Source of the DNA: Acetobacter nitrogenifigens DSM 23921 = NBRC 105050
GTDB taxonomy: Bacteria > Pseudomonadota > Alphaproteobacteria > Acetobacterales > Acetobacteraceae
Direction of reading: 5' to 3'
DNA length: 64,000 bases
Assembly (NCBI RefSeq): GCF_000429165.1
Contig: NZ_AUBI01000002.1
Location: 310,001-374,000, forward strand
Shown one piece after another: positions 1 through 8,344 of the stretch (positions are counted from its first letter, which is position 1; the number at the start of each line of letters is the position of its first letter). The notes below the pieces were generated by a model. The model had not been told where the DNA came from and did not search any database. It saw only the letters and a list, made by a program, of their open reading frames with translations. The position numbers and the translations under genes were made by a program.

Positions 1-179
1 CCGACAACACCGGTGCGGCCGATATTTCGATGAACCTCTATCCCCCATTCGGCGAGCTTTTCCGCCACGATGGCGGAAGTTCTGTGCTCTTCAAGCCCGA
101 TCTCCGGGTGAGCGTGCAAATCGTGCCGGATAGCGTCGAACTCGGCGCTGTTGCGGTTCATGAAATCGAATGCAGTCAT
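1..179 (-). CDS. M20-family amidohydrolase (HipO-like), N-terminal part
   Basis: Reading leftward from an ATG at 177-179, preceded by an AAGGA ribosome site, the frame stays open to the window edge. The about 60 residues seen include HDLHAHPEIGLEEHRTSA, the N-terminal signature of the M20 peptidase/hippurate hydrolase/N-acyl-amino-acid amidohydrolase family. In that family the first metal-binding histidine comes after this segment, so it lies outside the window. Members hydrolyse N-acyl amino acids, hippurate or indole-acetyl conjugates in the cytoplasm. The gene follows the MHS transporter by 28 bp and is almost certainly co-transcribed with it and the TonB receptor. Substrate is unknown. 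Confidence 0.8.
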   Translation of the reverse strand, partial: MTAFDFMNRNSAEFDAIRHDLHAHPEIGLEEHRTSAIVAEKLAEWGIEVHRNIGRTGVV

Positions 180-207
180 TATGTTTCCTTATGGCGCGCG
201 GAAGAGG

Positions 208-1578
208 TTACGCTTCCGAAAACGCCGACACGGGGACTTCAAAACTCCGAAGACCTGCCTCGCCATTCACCTCCTGCGCGCTGCGCTTCGCCGCACGGCG
301 CGACAGGGCGAGCAACGCGATCGGCGCGACGGGAATCACGATCGACGCAAGATATCCGGGAACCATGGCGTTCCCGGTCATGAGAATCAACCATGTCACG
401 AAGGGCTGCGTCGCGCCGCCGAACACCGATACGGTTATGGAATAGACGACGCCAAAAACAAAACTGCGCTGCGCCGCCGGAATGGAGCGTAGGACCAGTT
501 CGGAACTTACGGCGGACAAAAGCCCGGGCATGACGTTCGTCACGACGTTGAGCACGATGAGGCTCACGAGGCCAGGACTATGAACCGAGAAATAATACAC
601 AGGAAGGATAACAATGAGATAGGCGCCCGACACTCCGAGTATCAATGGCCGCGCACGGCAGGAACGTTGCAGATGGATGCCCGTCACAATCGCTGCTAGC
701 CCCGCTATCAGGCCAATCGACATCGCCGCCATGCCAAGCGTTGGCGACAGATGCAGCACGGAGATCGCATAGCTGGCGCCGAAGGCGCGGAGATAGGTCG
801 TGACGGTTCCCGTCAGGATCACACAGAAAGTCAGTGCGACGACCAGCCATGGGAACGGCTCGCGCGAGGGTTCTGTCATGACCGGATGTGCAGCCGTCTG
901 ATCCAGCCCGCCTAGTGCGAGACGTCGGAAGAACAGGCCGAATGGAACGATAACCAGTCCGAGAACGAAGGGCACGCGCCAGCCCCAAGCATATAGCTGT
1001 TCATGCGAGAGAGCCACTGACAGAACAAGGCCCACCGCCACAGCTGCCAGTTGCGACATGAACTGCGTCAGCGCTTGCGCGGACGCCATCGCGCCCGCAT
1101 CTCGCTCACCCCTTAATGAATAAATGAACTCGGTGGCCGGACCTACCTCCCCGCCCTCCGAAAACCCGTGCAATAGGCGCGAAATCAACACCAGCACAGG
1201 CGCCCACACGCCGATCGTCGCATAATCAGGCGTCGCCACCAGAAGCGCTGACCCTGCGGCCATCATCAGAAACGTCGCCATCAACGTGTTTCCGACGCCC
1301 ATCCGCTGCGTATAGAACCCCATCACCAGCGATCCCAACGGTCGGGCGAGAAAGCCTGCCGCGAAAGTGATAAGCGCCGCCAGAAGCTGCATAAGCGCGC
1401 CTTTGACCGGAAAAAACGCCTGCCCGATCATCGGCGCGAAAAACGCGTAGGCCATGAAGTTGTAGAATTCGAGAAAATTTCCGATGCTTCCTGCCGCAAG
1501 GCATACGACCTTGCTGACCGGCGGGCTGGGCTGGACGGCGTCCGACGTTGTGGAGCCGGATTTGAACTGGCCGAGCAT
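208..1578 (-). CDS. MFS transporter, metabolite:H+ symporter (MHS) type
   Basis: About 456 residues with the hydrophobic pattern of a 12-helix major facilitator protein. GNFLEFYNF near residue 33 is the first-helix signature of the MHS group (proline/betaine, citrate and 2-oxoglutarate proton symporters). ARPLGSLVMGFYTQRMG follows between helices 2 and 3, and RLLHGFSEGGEVGPATEF sits near helix 4. The start chosen has a strong AAGGAGG site 5 bp upstream; a longer frame opens 45 bases earlier without one. It lies 41 bp after the TonB receptor and just before the M20 hydrolase, so it probably moves the same compound across the inner membrane. The substrate cannot be read from sequence. Confidence 0.85.
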   Translation of the reverse strand: MLGQFKSGSTTSDAVQPSPPVSKVVCLAAGSIGNFLEFYNFMAYAFFAPMIGQAFFPVKGALMQLLAALITFAAGFLARPLGSLVMGFYTQRMGVGNTLMATFLMMAAGSALLVATPDYATIGVWAPVLVLISRLLHGFSEGGEVGPATEFIYSLRGERDAGAMASAQALTQFMSQLAAVAVGLVLSVALSHEQLYAWGWRVPFVLGLVIVPFGLFFRRLALGGLDQTAAHPVMTEPSREPFPWLVVALTFCVILTGTVTTYLRAFGASYAISVLHLSPTLGMAAMSIGLIAGLAAIVTGIHLQRSCRARPLILGVSGAYLIVILPVYYFSVHSPGLVSLIVLNVVTNVMPGLLSAVSSELVLRSIPAAQRSFVFGVVYSITVSVFGGATQPFVTWLILMTGNAMVPGYLASIVIPVAPIALLALSRRAAKRSAQEVNGEAGLRSFEVPVSAFSEA

Positions 1579-1619
1579 CGACGCCTCCTTGCGATTTTTT
1601 CTCTGCGTAAGAAGCGGAA

Positions 1620-4028
1620 TCAAAAATTGGCGCTCAGGCGGCCGCCGATGAAACGCGGCGCGCCGGGAATCCAGAAATATGTCGTCGTCGCCTGCCCTCC
1701 GGCCACGAAATACTGCCGGTTAAGCAGATTCGACGCATAGATCGTCGCCGACCAGCGATCACTGACGGGATGAAACGTCATATGCGCGCCCATCAGAAAA
1801 TACGCGGGGAGACGGTACGAGCCAAGACCGCCCGCCACCAGCGCCTGAGAGCCACGATACATCCAGTCGAGGCCAGTCTCGAGTTCGTAATGGCGCAGCG
1901 GGTTGAAGCGATAATCAGCCGTACCGTTCAGCGTCAGTTTCGGGATCCCTGAATCAACGCCGCCGTAATCGGTATAAATTCCCTGCCATACGTGGTTCGC
2001 TGTGTAATAAGCGTTAGTGGCGGTCGAATTCAGCGCCAGAAATTTCTGATATTTCCCTCGCTCATAGCCGAGGTTCTGCATCAGGTACACATGGGGGAGC
2101 GGATGTATATTCGTGGTGAACTCTACACCCCAAATTTCAGATTTGGGAATGTTCACGAACATGCCCAACGGCCCATAACTCGGCACCAGATAGGAGCTGA
2201 TATACTGCTGATTATGGTAATCGTAATAAAAAGCTGACGCATTCAGGCGAAACACGTTCGGAATGATATCACTCTTGAAACCGGCTTCGTAGGCGAGAAG
2301 GCTCTCCGGCCTGAACGGCGTCAACTGCGCCTGTACAACGGTATTGTTTCCCGTGAATCCGCCCGGTTTAAAGCCCTTGCTCATCTTGTAATAGAACATC
2401 AGGTTTTTAGCGGCCTGCCATTGGATGCCTACAGTTCCCGCGAACTGGTTGGCTGCTGCGCCTTCGTTGTTGAAGTTCAAATTGTTAATGCCGAAATGCA
2501 CCGTCCGCAGCCCCAGAAGCTGTCTGTCGTCGGCTTCATGGTTAATGCCGCCAAAGAGCGTGATGCTATACGGCAGGCGATAAGATACGTACGCATACTG
2601 GTTGAACGTCTGCTGGTTCTGCCGGAAGGAAGTTTCCGACAGATATCCGCGCAACGGCACGTAATCCGTAAAATCAAAATAAAACTGCTGCGACATGCGG
2701 ACCCGGTTATAGGTCATACCCACAACCCATTGCAGTCTCTGGCCGTGGTCGTTTGATTTAAGATTGACCTCCTGCGTGAAAGAGTTCGCAACGATATTAC
2801 GATACTGATCTCCGCTGGCGTAGGTGGTCCCGTCCTGATCGGTGTACTCACCCTCACGCTCCGTTTCATAGGCGCTGATGCTGCGCAGTGTCGCGAAACC
2901 AAAGTCGTGCGACATATTCAGATCGAAACCCCAGAACGTATTGTGCTCCGACGGCATCGTATTCGCCGAACGCCCAATAAGTTGCGCGAACTGGGGGCGC
3001 AGATCCCAGTTCGCCTGCTGATAGCCCAGCGTCGGAATGGACTGCGCCGCAGGAAGAAAATTCAAAACGGGCTTGCCGACGACGACCCCCGAATTGTCCT
3101 GCGTCCAGTGGCCGGTAAGTTTGATTTCCGTATGTTCGTCCGGTTTCCAGAGCAGCTTGGCGCGTAACGCTCCCTCGTTTGCGTCGCCAAGATGCGTGTG
3201 GTTGGCCGGACTATACTGCCAGCCTCCGCCGTGCATTGTCTGTCCGGCTATTCGGAACGACAGCTTGTCCGTGATCGGACCGGAAATGTAGAGATCGGTC
3301 CGGCTGCGGGCGTAACTCGCAATGTCCTGCGTCACGCCTCCGTGCCATGTCTCTGTCGGATCGGCCGTCCGGATATTCACCTCGCCGCCCGAATCCGTCA
3401 GACCGTGCGTCGTCCCCGACGGACCGGGCTGGATGTCCACGTCAGCGATATCGAACATCATACCTGACGCCATGGTGCTCAGGGGAAAAGGCACGTCATC
3501 GATATAGGTCATGATAGATGACGTGTTATTCTGGGTGTAATCGTTAAATCCAACGCCGCGAATAAAGAAATTCGTGCTGGCCGTTCCCATGAGACTCTGG
3601 ATTGTCACGTTCGGCGCGAGATTCTGAAGTCCCGTCAGACCAACGACGCCATGGCGGACCAATGTTTCCGCCGTAATGCGCGTGGCGGAATCGGCCGCGT
3701 GCTGCGCCTGGGAAAAGTGGAATGCGCGCCGTGCGCCACTTACGCTTAATGTCTCGGCGGCGCCGTTGACGTGAGCCGGATGGGTCGCAGGACGAGTCGC
3801 TGCGGCGGGAAGCCCATGAGCGCCCGTAGTCGCACCCGAATGCGTCGCTTTTTCGGTGTGACGGGAGCGAGGCGCCCCCTTCGCCTCTCCATCAACCAGA
3901 CACCCGATCAACGGAAGCAGCACGGCGGACGCCGCACCGACTCTAATCCGGCCCTGCCGCGCCCTGCCGCTCGGGGCTGCGATCCTGCCGTGTGGCCTAT
4001 GCGATGTCGCGTCACGCCCAGATATCAT
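1620..4028 (-). CDS. TonB-dependent outer-membrane receptor
   Basis: 802 residues. A hydrophobic export segment lies at about 30-46, then a TonB-box-like ETLSVSG near residue 93. A plug domain follows (LVRHGVVGLTGLQNLAPN, then FIRGVGFNDYTQ and the IDDVPF/ADVDIQPGPSGT signature). The rest is a beta-barrel ending in the terminal phenylalanine typical of outer-membrane barrels (RLSANF). AAAGGA sits 6 bp upstream of the ATG. It is the first gene of a minus-strand operon with the MHS transporter and the M20 hydrolase, and diverges from a LysR gene. The export segment ends in LIGC, loosely lipobox-like, which is unusual for this family. Ligand unknown; it need not be a siderophore. Confidence 0.88.
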   Translation of the reverse strand: MISGRDATSHRPHGRIAAPSGRARQGRIRVGAASAVLLPLIGCLVDGEAKGAPRSRHTEKATHSGATTGAHGLPAAATRPATHPAHVNGAAETLSVSGARRAFHFSQAQHAADSATRITAETLVRHGVVGLTGLQNLAPNVTIQSLMGTASTNFFIRGVGFNDYTQNNTSSIMTYIDDVPFPLSTMASGMMFDIADVDIQPGPSGTTHGLTDSGGEVNIRTADPTETWHGGVTQDIASYARSRTDLYISGPITDKLSFRIAGQTMHGGGWQYSPANHTHLGDANEGALRAKLLWKPDEHTEIKLTGHWTQDNSGVVVGKPVLNFLPAAQSIPTLGYQQANWDLRPQFAQLIGRSANTMPSEHNTFWGFDLNMSHDFGFATLRSISAYETEREGEYTDQDGTTYASGDQYRNIVANSFTQEVNLKSNDHGQRLQWVVGMTYNRVRMSQQFYFDFTDYVPLRGYLSETSFRQNQQTFNQYAYVSYRLPYSITLFGGINHEADDRQLLGLRTVHFGINNLNFNNEGAAANQFAGTVGIQWQAAKNLMFYYKMSKGFKPGGFTGNNTVVQAQLTPFRPESLLAYEAGFKSDIIPNVFRLNASAFYYDYHNQQYISSYLVPSYGPLGMFVNIPKSEIWGVEFTTNIHPLPHVYLMQNLGYERGKYQKFLALNSTATNAYYTANHVWQGIYTDYGGVDSGIPKLTLNGTADYRFNPLRHYELETGLDWMYRGSQALVAGGLGSYRLPAYFLMGAHMTFHPVSDRWSATIYASNLLNRQYFVAGGQATTTYFWIPGAPRFIGGRLSANF

Positions 4029-4208
4029 TCCATATCCTTTAATTTCTCGCGCTCATGCCTGCGCGTGTGACGAAATGCGTCTTTTGCTGGAAATGTATGG
4101 AAAATTCAGCGCCATGCACTGGCCCCGATCTCGAAAACTCCGATCTGAAAATTATGAAACAATCGAAACGTTTTCTCCTAAGGAAATCTTGTTGCGCATC
4201 GTCAACCA

Positions 4209-4225
4209 TCTGGTTGATAACCAGA
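4209..4225. promoter_or_regulatory. Inverted repeat upstream of LysR gene (candidate operator)
   Basis: TCTGGTTGATAACCAGA: perfect 7-bp arms around a 3-bp spacer, with the T-N11-A spacing typical of LysR-type boxes. It lies 13 bp before the LysR start and in the 210-bp gap shared with the divergent TonB-receptor operon. It is most simply an autoregulatory site, possibly also a hairpin close to the ribosome site. Confidence 0.5.
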
Positions 4226-4238
4226 ACCGGAGACCGCC

Positions 4239-5189
4239 ATGCAGAAAGCAAATGATTTCCCTGACGTCAGACGCTTTTTGAAATTGCGTCACATCACGCT
4301 GCTCCATGCGCTTGATACGACCCGCAGCATGAAGGCCGCCGCTCTGCGGCTCGGCGTTTCCACTGCCGCCGTATCAAAAAGCTGTATAGAAATCGAAGAA
4401 CTTCTCGGCGCTAAATTATTCGAGCGTTTGGGCGGGGCGCTCGAGCCGACGGAACTATGCGCCCGCGTACTGACCGCCTGCCGTCGTATCGACGCCGAGC
4501 TGATCGCCCTGAACGAAGACATCGTGCACATGGGCAAGAGCCTCCGGGGCACGGTGTCCATCGGCTTTCAGGCGCCCGCCCTGCACACCCGTCTGCCGAA
4601 CTGGTGCGCCACGGTGAAGCGGGAGCATCCGTACCTGACTCTCCGCTGCGAATACGGCATGCGCGCGACGCTTCTATCGGAGCTGGAGGCGAACCGGCTG
4701 GACATGCTGCTGATCGACCTGCACGAGATCGACGTTCACCCGCGCTTCGCCTGCGAACCGCTGACGACCGAATTCTGCGTCGTGGTGGACGAGGACAAGA
4801 ACCTGCGCTTCTCGGACGTGCTGCGTCGATGGCCCGAATACGTCAACAGGATCTGGGTGTTGCCCGTGCAGGGCATGGCGATGCGGGGTCGTTTCGATTC
4901 CCTGCTGAAGTCGCGGGGACTGGCTCTTCCCCGACGGATCATCGAGGTCAACTCTCCCATCGCAGCGGCGGAAATCGGCGCAGCGGCGGAGGCCCTGATG
5001 TTCGTCCCCGCCTCGATGCTGACGCATCCGCATAATCTGGCCGTCACGCTCGACGACGCATTTTTTCAATCGGAAATGTTCATGACCATGGGCGTCGCGT
5101 GGCTTTCAGACACGCGGATGACTCCGTCGGCCCGCTTCGTCTTCGACGCCATCCTCGCCGATCGTCCCATGGAGGCGCTGCAGAGCTGA
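4239..5189 (+). CDS. LysR-family transcriptional regulator
   Basis: 316 residues. The N-terminal winged helix-turn-helix (about residues 15-75) reads LRHITLLHALDTTRSMKAAA, then LGVSTAAVSKSCIEIEELLG and LFERLGG, matching LysR DNA-binding domains. The remainder has the length and pattern of a periplasmic-binding-protein-like effector domain (RGTVSIGFQAPALHTRLPNW onwards). GGAG lies 8 bp before the ATG. It is transcribed away from the TonB receptor/MHS/M20 operon, the usual arrangement for a LysR protein controlling a neighbouring catabolic or uptake operon. The inducer is unknown, probably the transported compound or its product. Confidence 0.9.
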   Translation: MQKANDFPDVRRFLKLRHITLLHALDTTRSMKAAALRLGVSTAAVSKSCIEIEELLGAKLFERLGGALEPTELCARVLTACRRIDAELIALNEDIVHMGKSLRGTVSIGFQAPALHTRLPNWCATVKREHPYLTLRCEYGMRATLLSELEANRLDMLLIDLHEIDVHPRFACEPLTTEFCVVVDEDKNLRFSDVLRRWPEYVNRIWVLPVQGMAMRGRFDSLLKSRGLALPRRIIEVNSPIAAAEIGAAAEALMFVPASMLTHPHNLAVTLDDAFFQSEMFMTMGVAWLSDTRMTPSARFVFDAILADRPMEALQS

Positions 5190-5204
5190 CACGACAACGA
5201 CGCG

Positions 5205-5882
5205 TCAGGCTTGCGTCTCTCCACGCGCCGCGTCATGGCGGAAAATAGCCACGATCTGCCCCGCGATCTCGCGACGCGTCAGGCGTCCTTCATGATACCA
5301 TTCGTCGGCCGTGTTCAGCAGCCGCAACAACAGGATGCGGTAAATGCTGCGGTCCAGCTCCGCCGGAAGAGGCAGGTCCTCCACTATGAGGCGGAAAATT
5401 GTTTCAAACTCGTCGCGCTTTCGAAGCAGGGCGACCTTCACCTCCGGTGGAACCGAACGGAAGATGTTCATGATCGGCAGCGTCAGGGATCCCGGATTCA
5501 GCTGAATCTCGACCATCTCCTCACACGCCGCCAGCAGGCGATCCCAGGGGTCAGCGAGGGGTTCGATGGCGTCGCGTACCCGGATCGCCGCAGCGTCAAG
5601 CGCCTTGTCGTGGATTTCCACGAACAACGCCTCTTTCGAGCGTATGTGATAATACAGCGACCCCGGCAGCATCCCCACACGGTCGGCAATGTCGCGGATA
5701 GACGTAGACCTGTAGCCATGTTCGGCGAAAAGCTGGGCCGCGACTTCCAGAATTTCCTGACGTCGCTCCCCCGCCTGCCCGTCATCCGTCGTCGGAGCGT
5801 CCAGCGCCGTTCCACCGTGCTCGCGTGCGGTGCGCTGGCGGCGCGGAGCGGCGCGGCGCATTTCGTCTGAATTCGCTACCAT
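5205..5882 (-). CDS. TetR-family transcriptional regulator
   Basis: About 225 residues. The TetR N-terminal helix-turn-helix lies near residues 40-86 (RQEILEVAAQLFAEHGYRST, IRDIADRVG, GSLYYHIRSKEALF), followed by a helical ligand domain with a C-terminal pattern like FadR/PsrA-type TetR proteins (LLRLLNTADEWYH). Two starts are possible, ATG at 5882 or ATG at 5861; neither has a strong ribosome site. The frame extends much further upstream, but that part is antisense to the next gene and is not coding. It is convergent with the LysR gene and divergent from an enoyl-CoA hydratase-like gene, so it probably regulates fatty or aromatic acyl-CoA use. Confidence 0.88.
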   Translation of the reverse strand: MVANSDEMRRAAPRRQRTAREHGGTALDAPTTDDGQAGERRQEILEVAAQLFAEHGYRSTSIRDIADRVGMLPGSLYYHIRSKEALFVEIHDKALDAAAIRVRDAIEPLADPWDRLLAACEEMVEIQLNPGSLTLPIMNIFRSVPPEVKVALLRKRDEFETIFRLIVEDLPLPAELDRSIYRILLLRLLNTADEWYHEGRLTRREIAGQIVAIFRHDAARGETQA

Positions 5883-5906
5883 TAAGTTGTTTTGCCGCCA
5901 TCTCCG

Positions 5907-5921
5907 GCTGTTGCCAACAGC
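5907..5921. promoter_or_regulatory. Inverted repeat between TetR and enoyl-CoA hydratase genes (candidate operator)
   Basis: GCTGTTGCCAACAGC, 6-bp perfect arms with a 3-bp spacer, lies in the 141-bp gap between the two divergent genes. It is in the right place for TetR self-control and control of the hydratase gene. No footprint or homologous site is known to me. Confidence 0.35.
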
Positions 5922-6023
5922 TATAAGGCGAACCGGCGCACAACGGGCGCGTTTCCTGATCCGGCGGACGGGAATGCGTCGAGGCATATGCGCGACGGCG
6001 CCCATCGCAATGGAGAACCCGAC

Positions 6024-6788
6024 GTGACCGATCTCGTCAAAGTCCACAAGTCGGACGGCGTGCTCACGCTCGTCATGAACCGCCCGGAAAAGAAAAACGC
6101 GCTGACGGACGCCATGTACGGCGTGCTCGCAGACGCGTTGCTCGCCGCGCAGACCGACGCCTCGACGCGCGCGATCCTTATCAGGGGAGAGGGAGAAGCG
6201 TTCACCGCCGGCAACGACCTGGGAGAATTCGCGGCCATGGCGGCGGGAAGCGGCCTGCGCAACGTCACGCGCTTCATCGAGGCGCTGGCGACCAATGTGA
6301 AGCCTCTGGTCGCGGCTGCGCACGGTCATGCGGTCGGCGTCGGCACGACGATGCTGCTGCATTGCGATTACGTGCTCCTCGCGGACGATATCCGACTCAG
6401 CACCCCGTTCGTCAGCCTCGCCCTTGTGCCGGAAGCGGCGTCGAGCCTTCTCCTCCCCGCCCGGATCGGTCATGCACGGGCCTTCGCGATGCTCGCGCTG
6501 GGCGAGACTGTCGGGGCGGAGGACGCGCTGGCCTGGGGGCTCGCGAACCGGATCACGTCGCGCGAAGGGCTGACGGGAGCCGCTGAGGCCATCGCCGCTC
6601 GCCTCGTCACTCTGCCGGCCGGAGCAGTGGCGGCCACCCGCCGCCTGATGCGCGATTCCGAGACAGTTCTGGCCCGAATGAACGCCGAGACCGAGGAGTT
6701 CTCCCGTCGCCTGACTTCCCCAGAAGCGCGGGAGGCGTTCACCGCGTTCGCTGAACGACGCGCGCCGGATTTCTCCCGCTTTTCCTGA
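6024..6788 (+). CDS. Enoyl-CoA hydratase/isomerase family protein
   Basis: 254 residues from a GTG preceded by GGAG; a longer frame starting at 5892 would add 44 residues unlike the family. The crotonase fold is clear: RPEKKNALTDAMY near residue 20, the first oxyanion-hole segment FTAGNDLGEF, then AAAHGHAVGVGTTMLLHCDY and VPEAASSLLLP. In hydratases a glutamate is expected in the GxGxE segment; here it reads GVGTTML, so only the glutamate of VPEAASS remains. A single acidic residue is typical of enoyl-CoA isomerases and PaaG-like enzymes, so isomerase activity is as likely as hydration. Probably controlled by the divergent TetR. Confidence 0.85.
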   Translation: MTDLVKVHKSDGVLTLVMNRPEKKNALTDAMYGVLADALLAAQTDASTRAILIRGEGEAFTAGNDLGEFAAMAAGSGLRNVTRFIEALATNVKPLVAAAHGHAVGVGTTMLLHCDYVLLADDIRLSTPFVSLALVPEAASSLLLPARIGHARAFAMLALGETVGAEDALAWGLANRITSREGLTGAAEAIAARLVTLPAGAVAATRRLMRDSETVLARMNAETEEFSRRLTSPEAREAFTAFAERRAPDFSRFS

Positions 6789-6947
6789 ATCGCCCGCGCG
6801 CGGGGCTTTCCGACGTCCGCCGCAAGGTCGAACGCCCCGCCGTCCGGCGCGTTCGTAGACTTGCAGCAGGACGCGCCGCGCCGTTAGCCTCCCCAGCAAA
6901 GGCTGGCCGGCGACGGGCTCGCCAACATATCAAGGAAGAACAAAAGC

Positions 6948-8099
6948 ATGCGCCGTATCTGGAGATCGACCCGCCACTCATTCCTTGCGTGCGCCGCGCT
7001 CCTGACGGCTTACGGCGCAGCGGCGGCGGCGGACAGCGTCGATCACGGCTCTACGCCAACCAGCAATGTGACCGTCATGGGTCGTTTTGATCGCGCGCAG
7101 CCGTCGGGAATCGCCCTGCTGCCGGATCGTCGCCTCGTCCTCGCCTTTCCGACCAGCGCGCAGAAGCACCCCGGCCCCGTGCTGGCGACCTGGTCAGACC
7201 GCGACGGCAAACTGTCGCCCTTTCCCGACGTCGCCGCACAGAAGAAGCTGGTCTCCCCGCTGGGCATGACCGTCGACGGCAACGGTCAGCTCTGGCTGGT
7301 CGATGAAGGTCTGCGTGCGGATTCGACGGCAAAATCCCATCCCGCGCTGATCCATATCGACCCGGCGAGTAACCGGATCGTTCGCCGATACGCCCTGACC
7401 GAGCCTGTCGCGACCCCCAAGACACATGTCAACGACGTGCGCATCGACCTTACGCATGGGGCGCAGGGCACAGCGTTCGTCACCGACACCTCTTTCGACG
7501 ATCATCCGGCATTGATGGTCATCGACCTGGCCTCCGGCAACGGACGGCGCGTCCTCTCCGGCACGCGCTACGTCAACGCCGATCCAGATCTGGTGATGGA
7601 AGTGGATGGGCGTATGGCCCACTATGACGCCGAGCACCCGACGATGGCGCAGGGCGGTCTGGACGGCCTGACGCTGAGCGCGGATTCCAGCCGCCTTTAC
7701 TGGTCGCCTCTTTCAGCGCGCAGGCTCTACAGCGCCCCGACTGCGATTCTCGCGGACCCGACGCAGAGCGAAGCGGCGATCGAGGCGTCCGTCAAAGACG
7801 AGGGCGAAGTCGGCGTCATGGACGGCATGGCGACCGCGCCGGACGGCTCCCTGTATCTGACGGACATAGAACGCCACGCCGTCCTGCACCGCACCCCCGA
7901 CGGAACGCTGTCTATCGTAGCGCAGGACCCGCGCCTGATCGCGCCGGACGGCCTCGCACTCGACGGGAACTCTCTGTGGATGACAGTGGGGCAATGGTCG
8001 CGCCTGCCCGCGTTCCATGACGGTCGCGACATGCAGGAGCGTCCGTATATTCTGGTCCGCATCACGCCGCTGACGCCTGCGCCGCGTGCCGCGCAATAA
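6948..8099 (+). CDS. Exported Yellow/major-royal-jelly-protein family beta-propeller
   Basis: 383 residues with an N-terminal signal peptide (hydrophobic 11-24, cleavage near AAAADS) after an AGGAAG ribosome site. Propeller-blade motifs repeat through the chain: PSGIALLPDRRLVLAFP, SPLGMTVDGNGQLWLVDEG, HVNDVRIDLTHGAQGTAFVT, GLDGLTLSADSSRLYWSPLS, VMDGMATAPDGSLYLTDIE, APDGLALDGNSLWMTVGQW. This order and spacing match the MRJP/Yellow family, which also occurs in bacteria, often annotated as dopachrome-tautomerase related or SMP-30-like. It probably works in the periplasm. The bacterial function is not established. It stands alone between the hydratase and the SDR. Confidence 0.75.
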   Translation: MRRIWRSTRHSFLACAALLTAYGAAAAADSVDHGSTPTSNVTVMGRFDRAQPSGIALLPDRRLVLAFPTSAQKHPGPVLATWSDRDGKLSPFPDVAAQKKLVSPLGMTVDGNGQLWLVDEGLRADSTAKSHPALIHIDPASNRIVRRYALTEPVATPKTHVNDVRIDLTHGAQGTAFVTDTSFDDHPALMVIDLASGNGRRVLSGTRYVNADPDLVMEVDGRMAHYDAEHPTMAQGGLDGLTLSADSSRLYWSPLSARRLYSAPTAILADPTQSEAAIEASVKDEGEVGVMDGMATAPDGSLYLTDIERHAVLHRTPDGTLSIVAQDPRLIAPDGLALDGNSLWMTVGQWSRLPAFHDGRDMQERPYILVRITPLTPAPRAAQ

Positions 8100-8344
8100 C
8101 GGCTTCCGGCGAAGACATTAGATCCAGAGCACTCCTTACGAAAACCCCTTGATCGCGCGAAGGCGATTGGAGAGCCGACCTGCGGGGGTTGAAACCGCGT
8201 GGGTTGAATTTACCTAATCGAGAAAAGGGGTTTCCTCGGCGTAAGAGCCCCTTGCGATGACGGCGCGATTGGCGCTCACTGCCCTCAGGGTCGCGGATAG
8301 ATCAATTACAGGCGATCTTCCGTTCCTGCAGTCACAGCTGCGAA

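Noticed and set aside
5883..6899. Long minus-strand extension upstream of the TetR gene (total frame 564 aa)
   Set aside because: It is antisense to the enoyl-CoA hydratase gene, Arg/Gly-rich without family features; the TetR domain starts only near 5882.
8100..8344. Attachment-site-like or riboswitch-like structure (AAGGGG/CCCCTT arms at 8225-8253)
   Set aside because: Short arms and a long loop; no known riboswitch core or integrase nearby.
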